NCBI GenBank assembly: GCA_029262875.1
Contig: JAJCYO010000075.1
Location: 60,217-124,216, forward strand
DNA length: 64,000 nucleotides
Direction of reading: 5' to 3'
Source: Flavobacteriales bacterium
GTDB taxonomy: Bacteria > Bacteroidota > Bacteroidia > Flavobacteriales_E > Vicingaceae
The translations under genes were made by a program, and so were the position numbers. Shown piece after piece: positions 25,728 to 35,496 of this stretch. The notes beneath the pieces were generated by a model. It did no database searches, was not told the origin of the DNA, and was given only the letters and a program-made list of their open reading frames with translations. Numbering within the stretch: position 1 is the first letter of the stretch; each line of letters begins with the position of its first letter.

Positions 25728-28700
25728 TTAATACGCGTATTTCTCAAAATCTGACAACATTTTTTTTGCTTGAGATTTCCAATCGGTAGTTAAAAGATCC
25801 CAATCACTGTATGATAGTACTTTGCTTAAATTAATCGAATCTGAACCAGATTTAAAAGGTCCAGCTAATCCAATATACTTTTCACCTTCCACCTCTTCAT
25901 AACTATAACTATAGCTGTATACATAAAAGATGGAATCGTTGGCTGTTATTTCTCCTAACAATTTTACTTCATCGGGATAATAATCATCACCTTCATAAAT
26001 ATAGTTACGTAACTTTAACCTTCCTATTTCCATGTTGTTACGATATTTTTTAGGCACTGCTTCCATTTGTCCAGTCTCGTTGTAAGCTACTATCATTTCG
26101 TAACGCGTGTCTTCATTGTCCATTAGCTTTTTAACTTTCTTTTTATCGACCGTTAATCCGTTAACAATACGAACTGCCATTACGGTGGCTATTAAATCTT
26201 CACTCGCTTTTCCAGCTAATAGTTTTGTGGTATATTGATCTGTAATCGGTTGATTTTTAACGCCTCTCATTATAGAAAGGTAGTTGTACATTTCAGGTTT
26301 GTAATACCATAGGCTTTCACTCACTTCTTTTTCTTTAAAATAGACTTCAACATCTTGAAGTGCATACTTAGTTAACTCATTAAAATGGTCTGTAACCAAT
26401 TTGGTGTATGGTAAAGTGTCTTTATCCAATAAATTAATGGCCAAGCTTAACACATTTGATTTGTACTCCTCATTTTCTAACATAGGTAGCAACTGGTCTA
26501 AGTTGTCAGCTACTAATTCTAATGAATCACTTAAGGGCCAAAACATTGACCAGGTAGATTCAGGAACATCGGGAGGACTATTTAAAAATAGGTCCAAGTA
26601 AACAGAAAAACCCTTGGGATCACTAAACTCAACCAATGAAGTAAGTATAGTACTTTTAATTGGGTCTGTGGTTCCTTTTTCCTTATACAGGGTTTTCAAC
26701 TTATCAATTGATTCTACTTCATCTACAAGTTCAATACTCGTAATGATATTTGATCGAGCACCCATATTGGTCGTGTCATCCGGAAAAGATTGAAAAAGAG
26801 TTTCATACATTAGAGGTAAATCTTCTTTATCAAATTTATGATAATTTAATGCCCCCAATGCTTTCTGGTAAACCAATGTATCTTCAGCCGTCAAATCTGT
26901 CATTATAAGTTGAGCTTTCGACACATAAATATCAAAAAGGTCACTTTCTTTAGTCTTTTTGAAAGACTCAAAGTAGGTATTTGTTTCTTCACTGAACAAT
27001 TCATCTCTACCAATAAATGCTGAGGCCAAATACGCTTTATTGTTATCCAACCACAACCTGTACCTCGAAAGCCCATCTGTCCATGTATTTTCCAACAACA
27101 CCTCTTTACCATAAATGCCGTCCATAAAAATACTATCAACACTAACAATAGTATCTGCCCAATCTCTAATTTGATCAATAAAATCGGCATAAAAGGTATC
27201 GATGTGTTGCACGTTAAAATACTCGGTTAAGGTAAAATATTCGAATAAATAAACACCCCCAGAATTAGGGTTAGTAGTATAGCAACTAGTAACTTCTCCT
27301 CCATAACCCGAATAATCAACTGTAGAGTCGACTACTATTTTTGACTCTGAAAATTGGAGGATGGAGAAATTTTCTCCTTCTGGTTCTAAGGTTTGAAACG
27401 TTGGTGGCTCATATCCTGAAAATGAATAGGAGCTAAAGAAATCATCCTCAGTTTGTGTTTGTATCTCTGGGGTTAGGTTTTGTTTAATGAGTTTATACAC
27501 TCTATTTCCACGTATATAAATACGCATTGTAGAAAAATAAATATCCTTCAACATTAGTCTAAATTCAATTCCTTTTACCCCATCCAACCATATGGTATCA
27601 ACATCTCCAATAATCGTGTTCGACATTTTTATTTCTTCTATCAGCAGTTTAAACCCCTCATCATTTTTACTATCCATATAATAACCCAAAGGTAAATCGT
27701 TGTATGCCACAATATAATTGGTCATGTTAGGTACATGAGTACTCATCAGCATATTAAAAATGTAGGGATCTCCTTCTTCATCAAGTGGGTTAGAAACCTC
27801 TCTCTTAATTTCCTGTGGCTCATTAGGTAACAGGATGCTAAATGCTCCTTCCTTATCATCAAACAATTCCCAGTTCTTTGATTTAAAGGCTGGGAGTTCG
27901 TGGTTTTTGAAAGACTCAAAAAAACGATTAATATAAGGTTGATCTAACTTGGCATTGGGCATTCCCGCAAAAAGAACATAGAGTATATTATTCTTAATAA
28001 ATAGTTGAATTTTGAAGCGTGAATTACTTTTATTCCTCAAAATAAGTTCCGTAGCCGAAAATCCATTTTTATTGATCTTCCGTTTCTTTACAATTTTAGT
28101 AGTCTCACTTTTTTTGTACCGGTTTAATATTCTTTTAATAATAGCTGCTTCGTCATATTTTAAAGTATTACCCCTAAAATCAATAGTATTGACAGAAAAA
28201 ACAGCACTCGTTGTTAAATCAGAAAACAGCCTCATTTTCATCGGTTCGTACTTGTTAATGGGAAAAGGGGTTCCTGGCATTTCTATGGAATAACCAAATT
28301 CTTCATTCTTATAAACCTTCCATTTCATCTTTGATAGGTCTATTTGGTATTTATCAGCGACACCTGTAAAAGTTGCGTCAACGGCACTTACAGTATATCC
28401 CGCTGCCCGTAACAGACCAACCACTCCTTTGTCACCGATTAAATGTGCAGCACCAACAGCAGCAAACAATGATTTCTCTTTCATTATTTTTATCATGCTT
28501 TCGGTCATGATAACATTTCTCTCATTCATAATTGTATTTTGAAAGTCAGAGTCTTTTAAGCTATTTTCAATCTCCTTTAATTCTCCTTTACCATAAGTTT
28601 CTACAAACGAATCGTAATAATCCTGATACTCTTCTGTTTCATATTTTAAATACCCTAAAATAGTTTCTTTCTGCTCTTCTTCCGACCCCCCATAAAACAA

Positions 28701-29243
28701 ATCGAGTTGTGTTTCTATCTGTTCAAGTCCAACTATCTCCTTACTAAAAGTCTTTGCAATTCCATATAAGTAGGCATCTACAAAGGTGTTTTTATCAGTA
28801 GGTTTTGATACTCTTTTTCTTAATAAACTACCTACAACTACAGGATTTCTTGACTTTAATTCGTCAATACTGTATCCATTAATTTCTTCAAACTGTTCTT
28901 CCAGTTTTTTATAATCTGTCTCACTAAGTGTTTTTTTCAAGGTATTGCTGGTGTCCCTATCAAAGCTTCTTTTAAACATGGCATAAACCATAGAATCGGG
29001 ATGAAGTTCTAAGGCAAAAACATCACACTTCTCAATGGATGTCATAACAGAATCGCTAAAATTAAAAGCCCTAACATCCTTAACGTGCATGGTTCCAAAC
29101 AAATAAGAAGGTTTAGTCAAACCATTTCCTTCTATTCGCCATAGTAAATCGTACTTACCCTCATTATCACTTTGAGCATAATAAGTTGAAAAAGAAATAT
29201 TACAAATTAAAAATAAGAGTAATCGAGATACTATTTTTTGCAT
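25728..29243 (-). CDS. TraB/GumN-domain protein with very long C-terminal extension
   Basis: A protein of about 1171 residues from the preferred ATG at 29243 (MQKIVSRLLLFLIC, a signal peptide ending YYAQS); an upstream ATG at 29276 would bury the signal. The TraB/GumN (Tiki-like) domain covers about 35-300, with SYLFGTMHVKD, FALELHPDSM and AAVGAAHLIGDKGVVGLL, the motifs of this metal-dependent protease-like fold. The remaining ~850 residues hold repeated beta segments (FGYSIEMPGTPF, EGAFSILLPNEPQEI, GENFSILQF, each opening a similar unit) and then a helical HEAT-like region. TraB proteins are normally about 300 residues. A TATATTTG box 3 bp upstream of ATG 29243 supports this start. Confidence 0.78.
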   Translation of the reverse strand: MQKIVSRLLLFLICNISFSTYYAQSDNEGKYDLLWRIEGNGLTKPSYLFGTMHVKDVRAFNFSDSVMTSIEKCDVFALELHPDSMVYAMFKRSFDRDTSNTLKKTLSETDYKKLEEQFEEINGYSIDELKSRNPVVVGSLLRKRVSKPTDKNTFVDAYLYGIAKTFSKEIVGLEQIETQLDLFYGGSEEEQKETILGYLKYETEEYQDYYDSFVETYGKGELKEIENSLKDSDFQNTIMNERNVIMTESMIKIMKEKSLFAAVGAAHLIGDKGVVGLLRAAGYTVSAVDATFTGVADKYQIDLSKMKWKVYKNEEFGYSIEMPGTPFPINKYEPMKMRLFSDLTTSAVFSVNTIDFRGNTLKYDEAAIIKRILNRYKKSETTKIVKKRKINKNGFSATELILRNKSNSRFKIQLFIKNNILYVLFAGMPNAKLDQPYINRFFESFKNHELPAFKSKNWELFDDKEGAFSILLPNEPQEIKREVSNPLDEEGDPYIFNMLMSTHVPNMTNYIVAYNDLPLGYYMDSKNDEGFKLLIEEIKMSNTIIGDVDTIWLDGVKGIEFRLMLKDIYFSTMRIYIRGNRVYKLIKQNLTPEIQTQTEDDFFSSYSFSGYEPPTFQTLEPEGENFSILQFSESKIVVDSTVDYSGYGGEVTSCYTTNPNSGGVYLFEYFTLTEYFNVQHIDTFYADFIDQIRDWADTIVSVDSIFMDGIYGKEVLLENTWTDGLSRYRLWLDNNKAYLASAFIGRDELFSEETNTYFESFKKTKESDLFDIYVSKAQLIMTDLTAEDTLVYQKALGALNYHKFDKEDLPLMYETLFQSFPDDTTNMGARSNIITSIELVDEVESIDKLKTLYKEKGTTDPIKSTILTSLVEFSDPKGFSVYLDLFLNSPPDVPESTWSMFWPLSDSLELVADNLDQLLPMLENEEYKSNVLSLAINLLDKDTLPYTKLVTDHFNELTKYALQDVEVYFKEKEVSESLWYYKPEMYNYLSIMRGVKNQPITDQYTTKLLAGKASEDLIATVMAVRIVNGLTVDKKKVKKLMDNEDTRYEMIVAYNETGQMEAVPKKYRNNMEIGRLKLRNYIYEGDDYYPDEVKLLGEITANDSIFYVYSYSYSYEEVEGEKYIGLAGPFKSGSDSINLSKVLSYSDWDLLTTDWKSQAKKMLSDFEKYAY

Positions 29244-29246
29244 AAT

Positions 29247-29254
29247 CAAATATA
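29247..29254 (-). promoter_or_regulatory. -7 promoter box TATATTTG
   Basis: On the minus strand TATATTTG matches TAnnTTTG and lies 3 bp from the ATG at 29243. This would give a leaderless or near-leaderless transcript and argues against the upstream ATG at 29276. Confidence 0.5.
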
Positions 29255-29325
29255 GAAATTTGTGCCAGTTCCCCATAAATTATAGAGAGTTAATTGTAAT
29301 TGTAAATCTTTACTATATTTAAACC

Positions 29326-32300
29326 ATGAGATTGCTGTGGTCTATATTTTTATTTTTTCAAGTTGCCGTTGTTGCAGCTCAGCAATATCCTTTAAAAAAT
29401 TACAACATGAAATCGGGTATGCCGCACAATCAAGTATTGTGTATTTACCAAGATGCCACAGGTTACATTTGGTCAGGAACCATGGGTGGTGGTGTTTCAA
29501 AATTCAACGGGGCTACTTTTAAAAATTACGATTTAGAACAGGGCCTAACCAATAGTATTGTTAGGGGCATTACTCAGGATCATGAAGGTAGAATGTGGTT
29601 TGGAACCATGGGCGGTGGTGTGCATTACCTCCACAACGATAGCATTTATGCCTTTGAAGACAGCACCATCAATGAAAATGTTTACAGCCTATTTACGGAT
29701 TACAAAGGACAGGTTTGGGTAGGTCATGGTGGAGGTATTACCCTCATTAATGACATGAAAACTTCTCAACTGGATTTCGATCTTCCGGTTTATGCAGTAA
29801 CCCACATTATGGGGGATGCTAAAAATAATGTGTGGTTCAATTACAACGACCACCACGGAATTTTTAGGTACAACTGGAAATCAATAGCACGAATTGATTC
29901 AACCAAAGGAATGACCAATAACACCATCTTGTTTATTTATGAAGACCAAGATCAAACCATTTGGGCAGGAACTGGTGATGGGCTCTACTCCTTTCCTTCA
30001 ACCAACATCAACCCTGAGATTACCTTTCATGGAAATTTAGACGGTCTACCAGAAGCTTATACTTTTGACATTACTGAAGATCGATTTGGCAACCTGATCA
30101 TTGGAACGCATAAGGATGGCTTTATTCGTTGGAATAAAAAAACCAATGAAAAAACATACGTCAATAGCAGCAAAGGCATCCCTGCGCTCAATGTTTTTAG
30201 AACTTTTAGGGACAAGGAAGGTGGCGTTTGGTTAAGTGCTTATGGCAAAGGATTAACCCGTTTTAATGATGCCCTATTTACCAAGAATGGTAAAAAGGAA
30301 GGCATCGAAAACACCTTTATTGCTGATGTGGTAGTGCAAGATAATCTCATTTGGGTGGCCACTTCCAAGGGTATTTTTAGTGGGAAAGATGGTGACTTTT
30401 CACCACTGCTTCCTCAGCAACTTTCCAAACCAATAACCGCCATCCACATGGATCAACATAACAGGTTATGGTATACTGGAGAAAAACAAATTGGCTACAT
30501 CAAAAATGGCCGGTTGGTTGACTTAGACCCTGAACACAACATTATTGTTAACGGTAAAGAGATTGTTGAAGATGCCAAAGGAAACATTTACATCAATAGC
30601 TGGGGACAGGGCATATGGAAATACAATGATCGTTTTGAACGGATCCATACTCCTGAGGGAATTATAACTGATCACACTTATGGTATTTCTATTGACCCTA
30701 ATGACAACCTCTGGATTGCTTCTTTTGGTTATGGTGCGATAAAAATGGTGGGTGAAGAAGCCAGTTTATTTTCAACGAAACAAGGCCTATTATCAGACAA
30801 GGTATTTACCATTGCACATGGAAAAAACAGCATGCAATACATCGGAACCAATGGTGGCGGATTGGCCATACTTGATGACGGTGTGTGGGTGAGAAACATT
30901 ACTAAATCGGACGGTTTATTACACAATGCCATTGTTTCGGTCTACGTGGAAGAGGATACCATTTGGTGCGCTTCCGTAAAAGGGTTAAGCCGAGTTGTTA
31001 TGAACCTCGATAGCAATTTCACCATAACCAATTATAGCAAATGGGAAGGTTTTGATGCAGAATGCATTCAAGCTTCCATGGCCCAAACGGCAAATGGGAA
31101 CTTATTAATCTGCACCGATCAAGGTTTAATGAGCTACAACAAAGAAGAGGATGAACGATTGTTTGTAATGCCTGGCCTTAGCATCACTTCTATACTGTTA
31201 GATTATGGTGAAACGGATATCCATCAATACAGTAGCAGTATTAACGAAATAAATGGAATACCCAAAAACCTCGTTATTCCTCATTCGGTAAAACGCATCA
31301 CGTTTAATTTTGAAGGGGTTTGTATGAACTATACGGATGAGCTGGCCTACTCTTATAGACTCATCGGAATGGACGAGCAATTTAGTCCGCAAACAAGTAC
31401 TTCAGAAATTACATTTCATGAATTGCCAGCAGGAAAATACACCTTTGAAGTAATTCCAATGGCGCATAACACAGCTGGTGAAGGAGCTACTTTTTCTTTT
31501 GAGGTACTCAAACCTTTTTGGAAAACCTGGTGGTTCATTACCCTTGTACTATTGGCTGTAATTATTTTTATCATTGGTTTTTTCAGGTACCGCACGGAGC
31601 AATTGCGTAAAGCGAAAGTAATTTTAGAAAAAACCGTGAGCACTCGAACTTCTGAATTGAGAACACAAAAAGAGATTGTAGAGGAAAAGAACAGGGAGAT
31701 TACAGATTCCATCAATTACGCCAAGCGCATTCAATCGGCCATACTCCCAACCGACAAATTAGTAAAGGAATTTTTAAAAGACTCTTTTGTACTCTACAAA
31801 CCTAAAGACATTGTTGCGGGAGATTTTTATTGGATGCAACACGTTGGCGATAAAGTATTGTTTGCAGCTGCAGATTGTACAGGTCATGGTGTACCAGGAG
31901 CAATGGTGAGTGTGGTGTGTAATAATGCACTAAATCGATCTGTTCGAGAGCATGGCTTAACTGACCCTGGAAAGTTGTTGGATAAAGCCAGGGAGATTAT
32001 CATCCAGGAGTTTGACAAGTCGGATGAAGAAGTAAAAGATGGAATGGACATTGCTTTGTGTTCTTTAGAAGGAAACACCTTGCACTATGCTGGAGCACAT
32101 AACCCATTGTGGCTTATTCGCAATGGTGAATTGATCGAAACCAGAGGAAACAAGCAACCTGTTGGTCAGTTTTTCAGGAGTGAGCCCTACACCACTCACA
32201 CCTTTGAATTGGAAAAAGGAGATACCTTTTACATTTTCTCTGACGGTTATGTGGATCAATTTGGTGGTGAGAAGGGTAAAAAGTTTAAATCTAAATCCTT

Positions 32301-32433
32301 TAGGGAATTGTTGTTGAGCATACAAGGCTTGCCTATGGAAGAACAACGCAGCAGCATTGATAGAACTTTTGAAACCTGGAGAGGTGATTTAGAACAGGTG
32401 GATGATGTGTGCGTAATAGGCGTTAGAATATAA
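29326..32433 (+). CDS. Propeller-domain sensor with PP2C/SpoIIE phosphatase output
   Basis: A 1035-residue membrane sensor. A signal peptide (1-18, ending VVAAQQ) precedes a two-component-regulator propeller (about 30-630; blades such as IWSGTMGGGVSKF and MWFGTMGGGVHYL), then a Y_Y_Y domain (about 660-730), one membrane helix (about 734-755), a coiled coil with DSINYAKRIQSAILP (about 795-815), and a PP2C/SpoIIE phosphatase domain to the end (VAGDFYWMQ, AADCTGHGVPGAMVSVV, FSDGYVDQFGG). This domain dephosphorylates serine/threonine, usually on an anti-sigma-factor antagonist. It is a paralogue in build of the kinase at 4674, with a different output. No partner gene is adjacent. Confidence 0.92.
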   Translation: MRLLWSIFLFFQVAVVAAQQYPLKNYNMKSGMPHNQVLCIYQDATGYIWSGTMGGGVSKFNGATFKNYDLEQGLTNSIVRGITQDHEGRMWFGTMGGGVHYLHNDSIYAFEDSTINENVYSLFTDYKGQVWVGHGGGITLINDMKTSQLDFDLPVYAVTHIMGDAKNNVWFNYNDHHGIFRYNWKSIARIDSTKGMTNNTILFIYEDQDQTIWAGTGDGLYSFPSTNINPEITFHGNLDGLPEAYTFDITEDRFGNLIIGTHKDGFIRWNKKTNEKTYVNSSKGIPALNVFRTFRDKEGGVWLSAYGKGLTRFNDALFTKNGKKEGIENTFIADVVVQDNLIWVATSKGIFSGKDGDFSPLLPQQLSKPITAIHMDQHNRLWYTGEKQIGYIKNGRLVDLDPEHNIIVNGKEIVEDAKGNIYINSWGQGIWKYNDRFERIHTPEGIITDHTYGISIDPNDNLWIASFGYGAIKMVGEEASLFSTKQGLLSDKVFTIAHGKNSMQYIGTNGGGLAILDDGVWVRNITKSDGLLHNAIVSVYVEEDTIWCASVKGLSRVVMNLDSNFTITNYSKWEGFDAECIQASMAQTANGNLLICTDQGLMSYNKEEDERLFVMPGLSITSILLDYGETDIHQYSSSINEINGIPKNLVIPHSVKRITFNFEGVCMNYTDELAYSYRLIGMDEQFSPQTSTSEITFHELPAGKYTFEVIPMAHNTAGEGATFSFEVLKPFWKTWWFITLVLLAVIIFIIGFFRYRTEQLRKAKVILEKTVSTRTSELRTQKEIVEEKNREITDSINYAKRIQSAILPTDKLVKEFLKDSFVLYKPKDIVAGDFYWMQHVGDKVLFAAADCTGHGVPGAMVSVVCNNALNRSVREHGLTDPGKLLDKAREIIIQEFDKSDEEVKDGMDIALCSLEGNTLHYAGAHNPLWLIRNGELIETRGNKQPVGQFFRSEPYTTHTFELEKGDTFYIFSDGYVDQFGGEKGKKFKSKSFRELLLSIQGLPMEEQRSSIDRTFETWRGDLEQVDDVCVIGVRI

Positions 32434-32449
32434 GCCTATGGAGCAGTTT

Positions 32450-32471
32450 ACCCTGAGCCTGTCGAACGGGT
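32450..32471 (+). repeat. Short dispersed repeat, CCCTGAGCCTGTCGAACGGG
   Basis: A 22-bp imperfect palindrome (ACCC at one end, GGGT at the other) just after the phosphatase-sensor gene. Sequence of the form CCCTGAGCCTGTCGAAGGG is widespread between genes in many bacteria, including flavobacteria. It may act as a terminator-like hairpin for the converging genes. Confidence 0.6.
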
Positions 32472-32494
32472 GATTGGTGTGAGGGTATAACTTT

Positions 32495-33472
32495 CTAATC
32501 CAAATCAATTATAGTATGGTAAACTCCCTTTATCACCTCAGCCATTTTATCATAGTCTAAGGTTTCTGGTAAATCGCCTGGTTCATGGTAATTTTTATTG
32601 CGGTAAAAAGCAGTATTGGTTACCATCACTGCATCGTAATCGTATTTCCAATAGTTTAAATGATCTGAAAAATCAATTCCTGGCATTTTTGCTGGGGCAT
32701 TGATAGAGGTAACATCAATGTTACTTCCTTGTTTGATTCCTTTCTTTACTTTTCTGGTGAGTTTGCCATTTCCTCCACCCATTTTACTCACCACGCTAAT
32801 GTAATTCCCTGTATTGGGGTAGAACATTTTCAATAGCCCTACTGGATAATCTTGTGAGCCTTTTTCATCGGAAAAATAACCGATCATTTCTAAACAGATC
32901 ATCGCTTTTACTGGAATGCTGTTGTCATGTAAATAGGTGGCGTGCACGGCACTTCCCATGTATTTTGTTCTAAAGTATGGTGGCTCTTCTAAAGTATAAG
33001 CTACCAAATCGATGCGGTAGGCCAACTCAGGCTGGTGTTTTTGAAGCAAGCGCGCCAACTCTAATAATCCTGCCGTACCACTTGCATTGTCATCTGCTCC
33101 GGCTTGATCCTCACATACATCATAATGTGCTCCCACAATTAAGCGTTCTCCATCCTCAGGTCCAAAGGAGCATATCAAATTTTTGTATTCTGTTTCCTCT
33201 ACCATATAAGCTTGGGTATCTACTTCTAACCCCAGCTCCAACCATTCGTCTGCAATGTAACTGGCTGCTTCGTTTAACGATTCTACATTTGCGGCATTTC
33301 TATATTCGGTAGTAGAACACAAGGTTTCCACATCATTTTTAATGTCATTAGGGTCTACCTCTACAGCTTCTACAAATACCCTTTTAACCCACACAGGGTT
33401 GGTTACTGCCATTACTACACTACTCAGTAATACCAGAACAACGACTAACGATATGAAAATTTTCCTTTTCAA
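32495..33472 (-). CDS. M28-family metallopeptidase
   Basis: A 325-residue exported zinc aminopeptidase-like protein. The N terminus (1-22) is a signal or membrane anchor. The di-zinc core shows VGAHYDVCEDQAGADDNASG (His and Asp ligands), LVAYTLEEPPYF (catalytic and ligand glutamates) and IDFSDHLNYWKY (last His). M28 enzymes remove N-terminal residues from peptides. It is the last gene of the seven-gene minus-strand operon that starts at 39512 and overlaps the preceding gene by 4 bp. Why a peptidase sits with lipid-type enzymes is unclear. Confidence 0.9.
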   Translation of the reverse strand: MKRKIFISLVVVLVLLSSVVMAVTNPVWVKRVFVEAVEVDPNDIKNDVETLCSTTEYRNAANVESLNEAASYIADEWLELGLEVDTQAYMVEETEYKNLICSFGPEDGERLIVGAHYDVCEDQAGADDNASGTAGLLELARLLQKHQPELAYRIDLVAYTLEEPPYFRTKYMGSAVHATYLHDNSIPVKAMICLEMIGYFSDEKGSQDYPVGLLKMFYPNTGNYISVVSKMGGGNGKLTRKVKKGIKQGSNIDVTSINAPAKMPGIDFSDHLNYWKYDYDAVMVTNTAFYRNKNYHEPGDLPETLDYDKMAEVIKGVYHTIIDLD

Positions 33473-34029
33473 CCTTTTACTTTATTGATGTGAAATACAC
33501 TCTTATTATCTGCTTTCCACTCTTTTAATCGAAACAAGATGGCAAATCCATCTACATACGACAAGATGCTAATTAACAGTAATAAGTTTAAAAACTCAAA
33601 ATTATTCCAGCCTATTATCATGCAAAAATTAAAAAACAACACGACTCCAAAAGCTTTGGTCAAATAAGAGTGATTAGATGGCTGCTTTTTAAACTTTAGC
33701 CAATAGACAATGTAAGTCAACAACTCTAACCCGACTATTGTTGCAATTGCGGGAATGTAATGGACAAATTCAGCATTCATTATGAAAATCCCGGCCACTA
33801 TACTTATGGTAAATAAAAGGTCCACATTACTGTCTAATTTTCTGATTTTTTCGGTCGCCACATTGTATTTTCTCGCTACCACCCCATCAAAAATATCCGA
33901 CAGTACCCCTAATACAATAAGTGAGATGACAATGATTCGGACTGGAGTTGATTCAAACACACATATTATCGGAATGATAAATGCAAGCATCAATCGGAAT
34001 CGTATCAATATGATGGGTAACTTTTTCAT
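33469..34029 (-). CDS. CDP-alcohol phosphatidyltransferase family membrane enzyme
   Basis: A 186-residue integral membrane protein with about six helices. The family motif D-x2-D-G-x2-A-R-x8-G-x3-D-x3-D is present as D45, D48-G49, A52-R53, then D66 and D70, but the usual second glycine is Ile62. The enzymes move a phosphoalcohol group from a CDP donor to an acceptor lipid or polyol. The neighbouring ceramidase-like gene suggests, but does not prove, a sphingolipid or ether-lipid product. The four aspartates that hold the metals are kept, so activity is plausible. It overlaps both neighbours by 4 bp. Confidence 0.82.
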   Translation of the reverse strand: MKKLPIILIRFRLMLAFIIPIICVFESTPVRIIVISLIVLGVLSDIFDGVVARKYNVATEKIRKLDSNVDLLFTISIVAGIFIMNAEFVHYIPAIATIVGLELLTYIVYWLKFKKQPSNHSYLTKAFGVVLFFNFCMIIGWNNFEFLNLLLLISILSYVDGFAILFRLKEWKADNKSVFHINKVKG

Positions 34030-34796
34030 TGTTGAATTTTAATTCTGAACAAATAGATCTTATAAATAAAATAAACCGCTAAAGCACTAAACAAATGCTT
34101 AATGGTATGTCCACTAATGATACCCAAAAATTCAAAAATTTGAGTATCGTAATGTTCAAACAATTTGGCTAAAGCATAGGCGCCAAAGGCATAAAGCAGT
34201 AGCTTAGTATACAGTTCACTGTTCTTATAAAAAATCAGAATTAACGGCACAGCTCCAACTGGAAAAAACTGCACAAAGGCATACAATCGTAAATCACCAA
34301 CACCAGTTATTTCGGTATAGTACCAATAAAAAATGCTGTAAATACCCAAGGTTAAAAAAGTATAAAATACCCATGCTCCTACTCTTCTGTCTACATAATC
34401 ATAAATTATGGTGGCAAAAAATGGGGTAAAAACCAACGTCATGGGCAAACGATCAAATATCAATGCAAAATTGTTCGGTTCATAATGGTAAAAAGCAGAT
34501 CCAATTCCTGTAAAAAATACGCCAATAAACAAGACAAAAGTCATTAGGAATTCCGCCATAGTGCCTTTCCTAAATGATTTACGTGCCAACCGAATCCCCA
34601 TAAAACCAATGATTAAAAAAGGAAGGTTACTCATCACATCCATAAAGTGGGGAACCCCTAAGACCGTACGGCAATCCGAAAATCGATGATAGGCCAGATC
34701 CTGCGCAATAGGATCCAATAAGTTCAATGAGATAGCCGTAACAATAAATACCGCTATTAACACAATACCTCTATAATATCTGTTTACAATGGTCAT
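34026..34796 (-). CDS. CREST-superfamily alkaline ceramidase-like membrane protein
   Basis: A 256-residue protein with about seven membrane helices. It carries the CREST hydrolase pattern: GIGSAFYH (Ser100, His104), a downstream Asp in LIFDRLP (Asp115), and the C-terminal pair SGHTIKH (His230, His234). These residues hold zinc in alkaline ceramidases. Bacteroidota make sphingolipids, so an amide-hydrolysing enzyme for ceramide-like lipids is reasonable, but the substrate is not shown. It overlaps the CDP-alcohol transferase gene and the DUF2459 gene by 4 bp each. Confidence 0.8.
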   Translation of the reverse strand: MTIVNRYYRGIVLIAVFIVTAISLNLLDPIAQDLAYHRFSDCRTVLGVPHFMDVMSNLPFLIIGFMGIRLARKSFRKGTMAEFLMTFVLFIGVFFTGIGSAFYHYEPNNFALIFDRLPMTLVFTPFFATIIYDYVDRRVGAWVFYTFLTLGIYSIFYWYYTEITGVGDLRLYAFVQFFPVGAVPLILIFYKNSELYTKLLLYAFGAYALAKLFEHYDTQIFEFLGIISGHTIKHLFSALAVYFIYKIYLFRIKIQQ

Positions 34797-35482
34797 TCTT
34801 CAAATTGGTATAAAATAGCAGCATCAAAAGGTGTCCAAATGGACGTTTTAACTCCTGCTTCTTTGATTACTTGATTGGTCCATACGTTACACGTTCTAAA
34901 CATATGATAACTCCCATTTGCTTCATAAAAATTATCGTGAACATTTGGGTAACGACAACAATCTATGAGTTGAGGCAAATTATTCTTCAGCTTAATATAC
35001 GAAAGAATATATGCTTCCATTCTTTCTAAAGCTTCCTCTCCCACTCTAAATGATTTTATTCTTTCTGACAATTTTGGTTTTTCTTCTAAGTAAGAAACAT
35101 GCATTGCGGTGTTAGAAGGCAAACAAGCAGCTTTAAGTGCTGTACCAACAGTTAAATCGTCCCACGTTGGGGTATCTAAGAAAAAACCTTTATCTCCCCA
35201 GCCAAAAGAAATGTATTGCGGTTGGTTTGTCAATGTTGTAAAATCTTTCGCCTGAAACATATCAATCCAGTACCTTCTATTCATATCTAATGGCAAACAA
35301 ATATCAGCATGAACACCATTGGAAACAATGAAAATTTCTGTCCCATCCATGGGTTCAACGTAATCATTATTGGTAGTGATGTATTGAGAGGAAACAGCTG
35401 CTAAAAAATAAACAGCTACAAAACCTACCACAAGGAAGATCCCTTTTAAGATGGTTTTGCCTATTTTTTTAGCCCAGTTCAT
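34793..35482 (-). CDS. DUF2459 / TIGR02117-family protein
   Basis: A 229-residue protein with one N-terminal membrane helix (about 10-30) and a periplasmic domain. The domain begins with the family hallmark VSNGVHADICLPL, continues ISFGWGDKGFFLDTPTW, and ends NVWTNQVIKEAGVKTSIWTPFDA. His-Cys-type spacing in these proteins recalls papain-like (NlpC/P60-type) hydrolases, but activity has not been settled. It lies between the small DUF gene (14 bp gap) and the ceramidase-like gene (4 bp overlap). Confidence 0.82.
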   Translation of the reverse strand: MNWAKKIGKTILKGIFLVVGFVAVYFLAAVSSQYITTNNDYVEPMDGTEIFIVSNGVHADICLPLDMNRRYWIDMFQAKDFTTLTNQPQYISFGWGDKGFFLDTPTWDDLTVGTALKAACLPSNTAMHVSYLEEKPKLSERIKSFRVGEEALERMEAYILSYIKLKNNLPQLIDCCRYPNVHDNFYEANGSYHMFRTCNVWTNQVIKEAGVKTSIWTPFDAAILYQFEE

Positions 35483-35496
35483 ATCACCAATCCATT

